From the NCBI RefSeq assembly GCF_004193775.1, contig NC_041018.1, positions 36,992,608-37,056,607 of the forward strand: a stretch of 64,000 bases of DNA, read 5' to 3'. The position numbers were made by a program, and so were the translations under genes. Each line of letters begins with the position of its first letter. The stretch's first letter is position 1. The notes below the pieces were generated by a model. That model was not told where the DNA came from. It saw only the letters and a list, made by a program, of their open reading frames with translations, and did no database searches. This stretch comes from Glycine soja (lineage: Eukaryota > Streptophyta > Magnoliopsida > Fabales > Fabaceae). Shown piece after piece: positions 23,176-35,320 of the stretch.

Positions 23176-24541
23176 TAGGATTTTTATTTTCCTGTCTTTT
23201 GAACACTTTTATTATTATTTTGTTTTTAGTACATTTTATAATTTGGGTTTATATTTAGGTTTCAGTTTTTAATTTCAGTTTGCATGTTTAGCTTGTCTAA
23301 AGCCTGTTGAACAATTTACATTTTCATCTTTTATGCAATGGTTTGGTTGTTTGATTTTAAAAATTATGTGTTTGTTGAATGGTTTGAAATGATCGATTGC
23401 ATGATTTGAGTGAAGTGTAATGCATAGATCATATGCTTTGAATAAGCATGCAGCGATTAGAAGAGAAAGAACATGGATTAGGATCATGACTGAAAATGTT
23501 AGTTAGTTTGATATATTGATTGTGAAGGCACTCATTAGCCACAACCCGATGAGTGTGTGATCTTTAATTGTGAGAGAACGACTAGAATTGAGTAATGATT
23601 TTTGCATGAATCTCTGATTATGGAATGAATGCATGAGTTTGAAGATGATGAAGGCCATGATTGTGTGAATTAGCCACTTAGCCAAAAAGCTTACCTTGTG
23701 AATGAAATGATATGTTCGTTGCACCCCTGTTGAGCTGAAAATCTGATTGCTTGATTTGAACCCTGAGCTTGTAAATTATATCTCCATCTACCTTGTCTTA
23801 GGTTGTAGGAGAGCATTATGGTTCGAGGAAAATTTGTCCCAAATTTGAGGGAGTTTATTGGGTGACAGCTTTTAATGGTAAGAAGATGACAACACACACA
23901 ATAAACCAATAAGCAGCAAGTAAAAAGTTGTTGTTAAAAAAAAAACTGTAAGTATCAAAAATAAAGTGTGTGTGTGTGTGTGTTGTTATCTAATAAAGCT
24001 AAGTGCTGAAAGGCAACTAATTGAAGCTGGAAATAATAATGGAAAGAGTTGATCTATGGATGAATGCTCTCCTAGAACTTAAGCTTTTGCATCCTAGAAA
24101 AACCAATATTTGTTTACAGCCCGACCTCATTACAAGCCTAGAAAAGTCCTTCGGATTCAGTTGTGTGTTTATGACTGTATGGCATGAAATGAAATACAAA
24201 GATTGAGACTTGTCCTGGTTGTTGATTGATGAATAGCCTAAACACTTGTGCTTGAGAGAAACAGTGACCGTAAGACATTGGTTGATGATCCTTCCTTGAT
24301 ATCTGTCTTACTTACTAGCTTATTTCAGTTGTGTTGCTTAATAATCATGTTCATATCTTTGAAGAGCTGCATGTCTTGTGAAAAGTTGTTGATTGAAACA
24401 TTGTATGTCATTCATGTCATGTGATTGAATCCTTTGGAACAAACACTTTTGTGAATAACCACTGTGGTTTTGTAACTTGAGGACAAGTGAACTGTGCTTT
24501 ATTTGCTTGAGGACAAGCAAAACTGTAAATTTGAGGGAGTT
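23176..24541 (+). other. Gypsy B 3' untranslated region and polypurine tract
   Basis: No gene. It includes two CCCAAATTTGAGGGAG-like purine tracts (about 23830 and 24525-24540). Conserved blocks such as GAATGCTCTCCTAGA and CATCCTAGAAAAACCA are shared with the homologous region of Gypsy C at 26330-27759. A (GT)n run lies at 23965-23983. Confidence 0.65.
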
Positions 24542-25900
24542 TGTTAGTTGTCATCTACGACTAACTTTTGTATAGAAAAGTTTTACAAAATTTATATATT
24601 TTCCCCAATTTATGGTTCTTTTTGTAGGATTGTAAATATTTTCTTGTTTAGTTTTATCTTTTCTCAATAGATGCTCTCCGTATGGAATTAATGCAAATTT
24701 CACTTTATCTTCAGGCAAACAGGAGAAATTTTGGAAGCTGCAACAGCTGGTGTCTCGCTAAGTGAGAATCTTGAGCTTAGCGAGTAACATCCGCTAAGCG
24801 AGACATCAGCCCACTTAGTGAGTAAGAGGAATCTTCAAGGGAATCTGCCACGCAAGCACGTGCTTAGCGCGTCATCAGCTCGCCCAGCGAGTCATTTGTC
24901 TCTTTTGGTGCTTAGCGCGCCTGGCTCACTTAGCCAAAGTTCACTTACTCACTTACTCGCTTGGCTCTAAGCGCGCCTTCGAGGACAGAAAACCCTTTTT
25001 AAAGCCTGAAGTGAAAGAAAAGAGGGAGCTTGGCGGATAGAGTGTGAAGAATAGAGAATAGAGGTGAAAAACAAAGCAAGGAAGCAAAAACCTTAACTTT
25101 TAGGAGGATTTTAGGTTTAGGAGAGATTTCTAGGTTTCTAGAGGTGGAGGAGACATCCCCACCACTGTGTAATTTGTTATTTTCTCTGAAAGCCCATTTC
25201 TTGATTGTGAAAGGTGTTGCCTTGTGATGGAAGGCTAAACCCCTTTGTTGGGGAATTCTCCTAAGCACTTGATTTAAATTCTTGTCCTATCTATTTGAAG
25301 TTGTTTTATGTGTTCAACATTTCTATTTGTGCTTAATTTCTGCGTGCTAGTGGTTTGATCACCCATTTGTATGTAAAGTTAGGAGCTTTAGCATTGGAAA
25401 ATGTATTGCATCCTTAGAAATGGATAGAATGGGCTAGGTTATCGTATGTTTGGACACGGAGTGCTTTATTATGTTGTGACCTTAATGCTGTCTGTTTAGG
25501 CTAAGTTGGACGAGACATCCGAGAATGAGGTTTAAATAGGATTAGTCCATTCACGTGAGGAATCGTGGTTTGGATTTTTTGCCCTTATCATAGAACACAT
25601 GAACATCTTTAAATAGAGAAAAACCCTTAATAGCATCAGTAACTCAGTAGGAGGACCCAACGCTTTTAATTATCTGTTTTAACACCTACTTGCTCATATT
25701 TTCGGTAATTAGTAATTAGAATAGCAAACACCATTTCTTGATTCATGATTATTGTTTCTTTGTGCAAATTTCTGTTTATTGAATGACACTTCACCAAATG
25801 AAACAAGTTCCCTGAGTTCAATACTCGGTTTCTTACCATTTTATTATTTACTTGCATGACCTGATACACTTGCCGGTTAGATTTTGCATCCATAATAACA
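24542..25900 (+). repeat. 3' LTR of Gypsy B
   Basis: It starts TGTTAGTTGTCATC directly after a TTTGAGGGAGT tract and ends near CCATAATAACA. About nine CGCTAAGCG-type motifs lie in its 5' third (24750-24975), the likely promoter-proximal part. The end coordinate is approximate. Confidence 0.65.
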
Positions 25901-25924
25901 AGTAGTACAGGGAAGCGAACACTC

Positions 25925-26251
25925 GCCTCGCCCTCTAAAATTTAATTGGATTGGGTTTCTCCCAATTCAATTAAATTTATTTTCCAACACACACATCAAA
26001 TATTCACTTAATGCATGTCAAATTACAAAACTACCCCTAATACAAAAACTAGTCTAGGTGCCCTAAAATACAAGGGCTGAAAAATCCTACATTTCTAGGG
26101 TACCCTATCTACATTATGGAGCCCTAAATACAAGCCCATGGGCCCGAAATCTACCCTAAGGCTCATGAGAACCGTAGGGCCTTCTTTTGCATCTCTGGCC
26201 CAATCTACTTGGAGTCTTCTATCCAATGCCCTTGCGGGGTAGGATTGCATC
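25925..26251 (-). mobile_element. Antisense LTR fragment of another Gypsy-type element
   Basis: On the minus strand it begins TGATGCAATCCTACCCCGCA and continues with purine-rich, GGGCC-containing sequence typical of plant LTR leaders. No internal region is attached. It separates Gypsy B from Gypsy C. Confidence 0.45.
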
Positions 26252-28996
26252 ACCTCTGGCATGGGAGACGATGGAGCTTATGATGATTATGTTGTGGACA
26301 TCATCGTTGCTCAGAAAGCTTGGGATCCAGGGCTTACATAGGATTGAAGCCTATTTTGATTAGGATTTTTCTTTAATTTTCTTTATTTGTCTTTTTTTTT
26401 TTGTTTTCATTTTCTCTTATTTTATTTTATTTTCATTTTAATTTCTTGCATTTAGGACAATTTAATTTCAGTACTTTAAATTCAATCATTTAATAGTTTC
26501 AATTTAGTTCGAGGCATGATAGAGAAATAGGTACTTATTGATTAGTTGCACCGTATTTTGAGTGAATCGATTGCATGAGTGAGACTAACTTTGTACTAAG
26601 GGATATTTTTGTGAATTGCTGATTCTCGTGCAAGCATGCGTCAATGTAAGGGATGGAGTGTGAACCAAAAGTACAAGAGTGAAAAGGTTAGTATTTCTGG
26701 CAGAAAAGCATGGAATGAGAACCTTCATACTTTAATGAAAACCGGTAAGTTGTGTGAACTTTCAACTGTGAGAGAATGAATGGTTTTAATTTCTTGATTT
26801 CACATGATTCTTGGATTGCTTGAAATGCATGTATGATGTGGAAATGATCAAGACCTTGTTTGTTACTTTATTCAACTACTTAGCCAAAAAGTCATCATGT
26901 GAATGAATGCATCCTTTGCACCCTTTTTGAGCCTAATGTAAATTTTTTATCATTGGAACCCAAGCCCAAAATGTGATATTTACTAACTACCCTTTCTTAG
27001 GTTATAGGAGGGAACTCATGAATCCAGAAAAATTTGTCCCAAATTTGGGGGAATGTTTTTGGGTGATTTTCTATTGTAGGAAAATGAATACATAACACAA
27101 GTTCAATTGAGTCACAAAATGTGGTTTTACTCTAGCCCATTATGAATGTTAATTACAAAAAAAGAAGAAAAAAATCTTTTATTTTAAAGAATAAAAACTG
27201 GGGTAAACCATCATAAAAGAAAATAAAGGTGCTGAAAAGAGTGGAAAAGCAATAAGGTTAGTGTTGTGACAAATTCTAAGTTATGGTTTGTAAATAATTT
27301 GGGGGAATGAATGCTCTCCTAGATCCTAAACTTTGAATCCTAGAAAAACCATGATTTCTTTGTTAGACCAGCCATGTTACAAGCCTAATAAAGTCCTTAG
27401 TGATCCATATTGTGCATGTATGATAGCATTGACTGAGATGATGTGCAAAGTTGAGAATTTTACTATTCTATTATTATAATTGAAACACTTTTACCGGTAA
27501 ACTTGTGGGATTGAGAGAAACACTAGCCTTGTGAGGACTAAAGTTGGTGATTATTCTTGGTGATCTATCATTCTTGCTAACCATTTCATTTGAAGTGCAT
27601 CTTGTTTTGCTCCTTTCATGAACTTATGACAACTGTGAACTTGAGAATTGGCCAATGAAGCTTTTTGTAATGTATGCAATTATCTTATGAATTGTGATTG
27701 GTAAACTCTGAACTTTTTCCTTTTGCTTGAGAACAAGCAAAGATTTAAATTAGGGGGTTTGATAATTGTTAATTATGAGTATATTTTAGGGTTAAATTAT
27801 ATAGGAATTTGTATTTTTTTCTCCTAATTTTTCCTTTTTTTGAGCAAATAATTGTTAAATTAACATCATTTAAGTTTTTGTGTATAGAATATTAAAAGTG
27901 ATAAATTTATGATGTTTAGTGAGTAAAATAAAGCCCAGGAAAGCAAGACTAATTGAGGAAAGCATGGCTAATTAAGGAAAGAAGACTAATTGAGGAATGC
28001 ATGACTAATTAAGGAAAGCATGAATAATTAAGGAAAGTAAAACTGAGCTTAGTGCAAGAAGCCCGCTAATCTGCACCTATAAAAGAAGACGAGAGAAGAA
28101 GGAAAAGACATACAGAAATTCCAACAGAATACAATTCCTAATAGAAGGTAAAGGCTAGAAGAAGGAGAAGCAAGCATTGGGAGTCATTCCTTCCCCCATT
28201 CCTTTTCTTATCTTTTCCCCCTTTAGTAAATATTTCCCTCTTGCAGTTGTAAAGCCGACATGACAATGAGAGGCTAACCTCTTTTGTGGGAACTTGTCAG
28301 CCAACTACTCGTGATGTAATTTCTCTTCCTATCTATTTATGAATATTACATTTGCATTATCTTTTCCCGTGGTTAATATTATTGTTTATGGCTTGATCAC
28401 TCATTTGCATGGTAAGTTTTAGGGGTAGCGTTGAGAAACGTTATCTTCTAATAGAACTGAGAAAGAATATCTAAATAAAATTATCACTAGGGATAGGTAG
28501 ATATTTGTTTAGCCTGTTATACATCTTCATTCTTAATGCAATTTACTATTTTAACTCTGCAAAGGGATTTGGGAGAGAGGATAGATAAATTAGACTTTTT
28601 CATGCAGGGGACTAAAGTTAGAACATAATAGTAGATGTAGGTGTAAATTAGAATAATTATAAATAGAGAAAAATTATTAACATTACATCAAAGAGTAGTT
28701 CTGGTAGGCTAAGTTCCCGACATTTTCATCTTCTAAATTTCCTTCTACAATAATATTGGATTTTCTCATCATTTTTGCCTTTAATTAATTAATTTAAATT
28801 CTTGTTTAATTTCTCCTCTTGTTTGATTTAATTTTCTGCCAATTTAAATTATTGTTTCTCTACAACCTTTTCAAATCTTTTTCTTAATCAAATATTCATC
28901 TACATAAGTACAAGCAAAGTCCCTGAGGATACGATACTTGAACTTCCGTTTTAACTTTATTACTTGAGACACATTGATGCACTTGCCAATCCATCA
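26252..28996 (+). mobile_element. Gypsy element C: 3' end and LTR
   Basis: It starts with the end of a reading frame (GDDGAYDDYVVDIIVAQKAW then DPGLT and a stop at about 26338). An untranslated region homologous to that of Gypsy B follows, then a TTAAATTAGGGGGTT tract at 27745-27759. An LTR begins TGATAATTGTTAATTATG at 27760 and ends near CAATCCATCA at 28996. Everything upstream is lost. Unlike Gypsy B, it has no CGCTAAGCG array. Confidence 0.6.
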
Positions 28997-29124
28997 ATAG
29001 GCGTCATCTAGCTTTTGAGCAAGATGTATGTTCATTATAAGAGTTAACCTCTTCTTCCATGAAATAAGTGGGGATTTTATTTTCTAAATTTTCTTTTCAT
29101 ATGTGGCTAGATTATAGGAACAGT

Positions 29125-29645
29125 TGCACAAGGAAAAGAATTCTCGGTAGCTCTTGAGGTAATACTCTTGTTTATCATTTACCCAATATTGGTGAAAAGG
29201 CTTGTCAAATTCACTCAAAGATGGTTTGATTTTTTATCATACAACTCATACATAATATCCAAATCTCTTATACAAAACAAAGAGCTTAAGGAATTAGCTC
29301 TGGTAGATGCAGATTTTGCCAACTTAGAATGGAAGGTTGATGAGATTGGAGTGAGGCTTAATGAACTTGAGCGGAATCATGGAACTACTTCGGATTCCTC
29401 TATTCAACCATGACAGATACCAAATCCGGAAAGAAAATTGTATGTTTATCATTATCCAAATGTTTGTTATTACATTTTTTTCTTCTTATTTTTACAATTT
29501 TTTTTATAATGGTATTTGTTTCCACTTGTCTATTTATTTTTTCTATTAGAACTATGTGGATAATTAAATTTTACTTTCTTCACTAGTATTAAAAGGAAAC
29601 GCAAGGCAGATGTTGAAGTTGTTGCTATGTCACAATATCACATAT
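29125..29645 (+). pseudogene. Captured RhoGAP-like (REN1 type) coiled-coil exon fragments
   Basis: Exon-like pieces remain with splice signals. One ends in AF-type sequence IIGTVAQGKEFSVALE before GTAATA at 29159. Another (about 29275-29440) reads NKELKELALVDADFANLEWK, then VDEIGVRLNELERNHGTTSD, a TGA in frame, and a GTATGT donor. A third (about 29587-29655) reads IKRKRKADVEVVAMSQYHIS before GTAAGT. The coiled-coil text resembles the C-terminal region of plant REN1-type ROP GTPase activators as I remember it. The first piece I cannot place. The in-frame stop and missing GAP domain make it a fragment. Confidence 0.4.
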
Positions 29646-30109
29646 CAACAAGTAAGGTAAGTCTACGGTATATCAACAGAGGATTTCTTCCAAAGTATCT
29701 GCCACATGCTGAAAAATAAAAGAAGATTTGAATCAGTTTTAAAGCAATGAACATACTAATAGAGATGGATCTGGCTCCTGCATAGAATCTAGGTATCATG
29801 AAATTTGAAGTTTGAACAATAAAGCTTTTATCTGGTTACTTATAAAAATATCATATGGGACTTTTATTCTTTCTCCCAAACATATTTCTTCTGTTTATAC
29901 TTGCTAGACAATACGTTGCATATTAGAAACCTTGCGGCTCAGATGGTTAATTATATTTAATTATATTCGAGGTTGGTAAGATTATAAGAGCACTCTTACA
30001 TAGATTGTGTTTGATGGTGCTTACCTGCAAAGTCTTGTAAGTTCCAAAAATTATTAAGAATGTTTTATGTTTTATTTATAATTTGCCTTGTGGAATCCAG
30101 GTTAATGTG

Positions 30110-30110
<1 letters not shown>

Positions 30111-30142
<32 letters not shown>
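30111..30142 (+). repeat. (TA)n microsatellite
   Basis: About 16 TA units. Confidence 0.95.
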
Positions 30143-30145
<3 letters not shown>

Positions 30146-30154
30146 TTTTACAGA

Positions 30155-30210
30155 TTGTCAATGAGTACAATGAATTGCTTGCTACTTAACTTGAAAACCA
30201 CAAACTAGTA
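30155..30210 (+). pseudogene. Captured exon fragment, possibly BRAP2/BRIZ-like
   Basis: After a TTACAG acceptor the frame reads IVNEYNELLAT, a TAA, then LENHKL and a GTAAGT donor. The text recalls the coiled coil of BRAP2-type RING/UBP-zinc-finger ubiquitin ligases (EYNELLASQLENQ). It is too short for a firm call. It sits 150 bases inside the right CACTA subterminal repeats. Confidence 0.35.
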
Positions 30211-30359
30211 AGTGTCCTTCATTTGTCATTTATCGTGAACCTACTAGCATTGCTTATTTGCCTCCTGTATAGTATAAGCACATTATTTTTTTTATTTTGT
30301 ATTGATTAATCTATTTTTATATTAGAATGTGCAATTTAAAGATTATTATTATTATTTAA

Positions 30360-30472
30360 GAACCGATGTAGAAAACACTTTAGAATAAACAATTTTGGCT
30401 ACATTGGTTTCAACTATAGCTGATGCTGAAACTCCTCCTTAAGGGATGTTAAAGCCCTTTTATGTAGTAGCG
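30360..30472 (-). repeat. Right CACTA end
   Basis: AACCGATGTAGAAAACAC at 30361 and CTACATTGGTTTCAAC at about 30400 are subterminal repeats. The terminus TTTTATGTAGTAGCG is the inverted counterpart of the left CACTACTATAAAAA. Confidence 0.55.
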
Positions 30473-30889
30473 TATTAAGGACTTGAAATATGATCCTCTT
30501 TGGCTTTGTCATATTGATATACGTCAAATTTACCATACTTTCATATGTATTTTGTGATGTTTATTTGATATTTTAGTTAACTTTAGACCTTGTTTTGAAT
30601 CAAATAAACTTTAAATTCAATTTTTACTTTTTCTTAGGTTGAATTTTATATTTTATTTATTTATAATAAATTTTTTACAGTTTTTAAGCAAAAAAAAGTT
30701 ATTTTGGCCACAACTCTAGAGACCCAAAATTAGTAGAAAGTTCTAGAAGGAGAAATTGCAAAAAAGACAATTACTAAGACAAATACACTAAGAAGACTAC
30801 TAAGTCATTCCTTATTAGATTATGGCACCTTCAAGTCCTCTCCAACCCAAGCACCCTTATGTGTAGCTTCCTTCACCTTTTTTCTTCAA

Positions 30890-31210
30890 TGTTTCACATG
30901 ACATGGTTGATTCCTCTAAAGGGCATGAGCATATGACAAATTTGCTTCCATGGATCTCCTCCCTTACTTGGTTGGAAGCCAACTCTAGATTTCTTGTTCC
31001 CTCCCTCATGCCAAAACTTTCTTCTTGTACTTTCTCCTTGGAATGCATCGGGCTTATTGTGTTTATCCCCAGACTGATGACCATATTTTACCCTTCCCTG
31101 ATTCCTCCCAAACTTTGGAATGTTAACACATATCTTCGTGTTACCTATATAGATCTTATCTAATTGTTCCTCCAAAATCCTAGCATTTGTAACCCTTATA
31201 AATCTCACAA
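30890..31210 (-). pseudogene. LINE ORF1 (RNA-binding protein) fragment
   Basis: The minus frame reads MRFIRVTNARILEEQLDKIY then IGNTKICVNIPKFGRNQG. This is the end of the RRM-like domain found in ORF1 of plant L1-type LINEs. No ORF2 follows. The segment is short, with no flanking duplication seen. Confidence 0.55.
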
Positions 31211-31299
31211 AATCATACCTTTTTCCTTCTCTGTTCCTTCTTATTGAAGAACATTTTTGAAATATTTCTCAAAAAACGTGAATAAGACTGAAAAATCTT

Positions 31300-32556
31300 A
31301 TGTTAGTTTGTGGGATCAGTCATTAATCATGAAAACAATCAGGAATGATTGTTGAGGTCTGAGAAAGGGTTACCTATGAAGGGTTCTGACCAACAAGGAT
31401 GTTATGTGAAGTGTCACTGCATCAAGTGCTTAAGTGTGGGAGTTGTCAAGAAGTCAAAAATCAAGGATGTTATACTACCCCAACATTGAATACCTTCCAC
31501 AAGTCATACTTCCCATAGTTATTAGAAAAATGAGTGAAGAAAAACGCTATGTAGCCATCCCCAACCCAACAATCGATTCTACAAGCTAAAGGTGAAAAAA
31601 AAAGAGACAAAAGAAAGGAAAGGACAGTGATAAAGGGAGGGGAAAGAAGGTGAGATGGAGGAAAGATCGACGGGTAATTAAGGTGCTGGTGGTATGGTGA
31701 TTTAGTTGGCTGTAAGGGTTTTTCTCTCTCATCTCTCTACATCATTTTTTGCTTCTTTTTTTCCCGTAGTAAAGGTTGGAACTTGATCTTCATTTAAACA
31801 TTTCACATCTAATTCATTGTTAGAGAATAACAAGAAAAAAAGTAAATAATAAAACAAATAATGTTACTCGCGAAATCTTTACTAAAACAACGTTACTCAC
31901 GATAATATAATGAGGCATACTGTCACATATGTAACTACTACTACACACATTTATTATTTGGAGGAAACACTAAAATTCATATTTGAAAAGAAATAAAAAT
32001 AAAAAACGTCAAATCTTTAATATAAAAATTCCATAATTGAATTCTAAAAATATATTAATTACATGAATTCCTAAAAGTGACATTTTTTATTTATTTATAG
32101 AGATTTACAACATGTTCGATTCAGCATTTGATGATAGATAATCTGCTTCAATTCAAAGACAACGTGCGTGTCTGGATTTAATTATATCCAACATTTACGT
32201 TTTAGTGCAGAATTAATTATATAAAAACAACGTAGAAAACAACTACTAATTGCGTTGACATTCACATCCAGCAGTGTTTAACATGTTTTCAAACATATAC
32301 TATTACTTTATATTTTTCAAATTTCTGAGATTAAATTTTTTATATACGCGCGCGTGTTCAAGATGTACAAATAAATACACACTTAATGTGAGAACTTTTA
32401 TCACAAGAAAGAAACTAATAGTTTTAACATTAAATTTCTCAAGACATTTGGGATTTCACTCCATTATTTGAGTTTCATGAAAGAAAGTTTAAGCAGCTTA
32501 AATTCAAATACATTTCAGTTTGCATTCAGCTGTAAGCCTGTTATTGTAAGACCGGA

Positions 32557-32606
<50 letters not shown>

Positions 32607-35090
32607 CATTGAAAACAGTACAACTCATTTTGTTTCACCGCTCATAATTATACTCAAAAGGCATGGCTATATATATACACACTGATAAAAAAAAAAAAAA
32701 GTAAAGCATGCATGTGCTATCTTGACACTACTACAATTATCACAGACAGTAACTGAATGGGTCCAATTGATTGAACAGAAAATAGACACTTGGGCAAAGG
32801 AGCACCAAAGCAGTGACAGGAATTCCATTCCTTAAAAGGGCTTCTGATAAAGGTGGGACGGTACCAACTTTACTGCAAGGGCACCATCCCAAGATGTGGG
32901 GTTATGTTAATGAAAAAGAGTACTAATATTTTAGTTTGAGTGATATTATTTTATATAATAGATTATTAGATTAGATTATAATATGTAGTATTTTCTGGAA
33001 CATTATTATTTTTATTTCTTTATATCATATCAGTAATTTTATGTCATTTTTTCTTGTGCCTTTTTTATATGTTTTATACAAATTTACATAGATCGACAAC
33101 AATAATACGTAGATAACAGTATAAACATTTATTAAATATCTTTTATTTTTTTCTTATTATCACGTCATATAACTTATTATTGAGCTTTGATATTTAACAT
33201 ACACAAATTATAAAATTTTTATTAACATCTTTCATTTCATTCTTTGTCTCTATGCTGTTGTCATATAACATAATCAATTATAATCATTTGTATATCTATT
33301 TTTTTCTATCTCTCTCAAGTTATAAACACCCAAAAATGTCCCAAAATATTTTTCCTTATTTATCTGTCTTCTCTCTCTTGAAATAGACTAGCATGCATGA
33401 ATGTCTACAAAGCACAAACATTATTCATTTACATATAAGTATAATTTCTTTTAGCTAGCTTTCTTATCAAAAGGCTGACGCCAAATTCAAAAGTAAAGAA
33501 CAATGATTGAATTGAAAAATTAGTGAAGCATCTAAAATGAAATAGTTTAGCAGTGAAAATTTAATCTCCATAGCTGTCAGTCAAAGTGTATCTTTAAGAA
33601 AATTACAAATTCAATTGTGTATTTTAGTATATAGCTAGTCTCATTTTAGTTGGTATATGTTCGAAGTTAATTTGAGTCTTCTCTCATGCATTAACAACTT
33701 TGATAATTTCATATAATCAGGGAGAAAATATAAGTAAATTTGTATTTGTTATAGTTATTTTTTATGTTTCTCTTTCATAACATAACCAACCTAGCTAACA
33801 TGACAAATCATTATGTTATTTAAATATTAGTTTAATGTATATTCACTCTTTGTAAAACACTTTTAATTTTAATTCAATCACAAATTATTATTTGAATCAT
33901 TTTAAAAATCAACAACCTTATCATATAAAATAAATTATGATTGAATAATTAAATAAAAAATTGTACGTTGTCAACATAATCCTTTTTCTCTTTGAAATAT
34001 ATGTTTTGTTTATTTTTCATTTTCATTTTTCAATTGATAGTTTTATTAATATGAATGTAAAAATGTCAAGTTTTTCAATCTATTATTTCTTGGTTTTATG
34101 ATTTTATAATTTTTTTTAACAAAGCTTGAAATTAAATAATGTAGTACAATTAAACTTCTTTTCCTGTCGAAAAAGATTTCATTGATCGTTGTTAATTTTC
34201 CTTTCGTAGTCATTAACTATATCAATGAGAAAATTTTGTATAAAAAACAAAATGCTACAGCAATCAATTCTGCGGGCAAAATGGCCTACATTTACTGCAC
34301 ATATAAGAAATATAAGAAAATGAACCTGTCACAAAAGAAATTACTATGATAATATCATCCTAAATATGCTCACGTATTCTTCCACTCATCTATGACTAGA
34401 AACAGTCCTAGCCACCCAAATTTCATGTTACTCTTTTGTACCCAATTTTGATTTGATACTAATAAACTTTATACAATATATTGTCAGCCTCTGCATGCAC
34501 AGATACTTCAAAATTGGTGATGTATTACTATATTAGAACTTGAATGTTTTATATCCTAACATTTTATATACTTTTCTTTTTTGATAGAGACAGATTTATT
34601 ATTATATATAACTTTTTATGTTTATTATTATATATAACTTGAATCATATCAATAGTAAGTATAATTACAATTATGTTTTTCAATCATTTCCTATGAGATT
34701 AGACACTAACAGTAATGCAACGATGATAACAAATCAATATAAGTATTAATTAGACCAACAAGAAATATGAAAAAAAAATTGATAAAATATAAGAAATATA
34801 TAAATAAAAAATGTAAAAACTATATTTTTCTTAATATATATTGTTGTATTTATATCCTAAAAAAATGTCGCATTCACGTATTATATCATATGTAACACAT
34901 ATAGTTGTAACACATTCTCTTCACGAACACTGCAGCCATAGGAAAACATTCCCGTTTTAGCAGGATGTTTTAACCAATTAAATTAATAAATCAAATATAT
35001 TAAACAATAAGTAATGTCTTTATATAATAATAATTTTTTAATATACATATAAATTTACATAATATATTTTATAATAAATTTCATAAAATA
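31300..35090. other. AT-rich intergenic DNA, no gene seen
   Basis: Only chance ORFs are present. A slightly GC-richer stretch at 32715-32910 (GGTGGGACGGTACC ... GGGCACCATCCC) shows a weak imperfect hairpin but no recognisable RNA. No protein domain was found. Confidence 0.55.
32559..32605 (+). repeat. (TA)n microsatellite
   Basis: About 23 AT units. Confidence 0.95.
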
Positions 35091-35320
35091 ACAGATTGTC
35101 AATCCGTAAGTCTAATGCGAAATCTGTATGAGACTTACGGATCTGTATAAGATTTAGAGATTGGTAATTTATAAATCTCATACGAATTGTCAATTCATAT
35201 AAGACTATATGTAAGGGTATTTTACGTTTTTCCTTCTCACTGTTGGATGTATCAAAAAAATAATTGTTTGTGGGAAGAAAATCCCTAGTAACGATCGATT
35301 GATAAAAAAAAAAACAAAAG

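Larger units (their letters stand above)
18913..25900 (+). mobile_element. Gypsy element B, internally deleted
   Basis: Order: end of gag, protease, a deletion removing RT, RNase H and integrase, a long noncoding region packed with CGCTAAGCG palindromes, an accessory ORF, a 3' untranslated region, polypurine tract and 3' LTR (24542-25900). The 5' LTR is missing. A CGTCAAGCTAATGAC stretch at about 19829, normally found after integrase in soybean Gypsy elements as I remember them, follows the protease within 70 bases and marks the deletion. Decayed and non-autonomous. Confidence 0.75.
6898..30472. mobile_element. Candidate CACTA (En/Spm, Tgm-like) transposon carrying gene fragments and nested LTR elements
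   Basis: The left border reads CACTACTATAAAAATAG then AATTTAACATC. The reverse complement of the right border reads CGCTACTACATAAAAGGGC then TTTAACATC. These are imperfect inverted ends of the CACTA type, both followed by subterminal repeats of the ACATYGGTT / AACCGATGT kind. Host gene exon fragments lie directly inside both ends (PDI at the left; RhoGAP-like and BRAP2-like at the right). The core is filled by younger LTR retrotransposons. Soybean Tgm elements are known to capture gene fragments, which fits. Weak points: the 3-bp flanks (CCT and TAT) do not match, the right terminus has CG where CACTA would give TG, and no transposase remains. Confidence 0.5.

Noticed and set aside
22931..23206. 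Minus-strand ORF opposite the Gypsy B accessory ORF tail
   Set aside because: It is the shadow of the low-complexity Pro/Glu-rich tail on the other strand.
32715..32910. Possible microRNA precursor with GGTGGGACGGTACC and GGGCACCATCCC
   Set aside because: The stem is short and mismatched and no known mature sequence was recognised.
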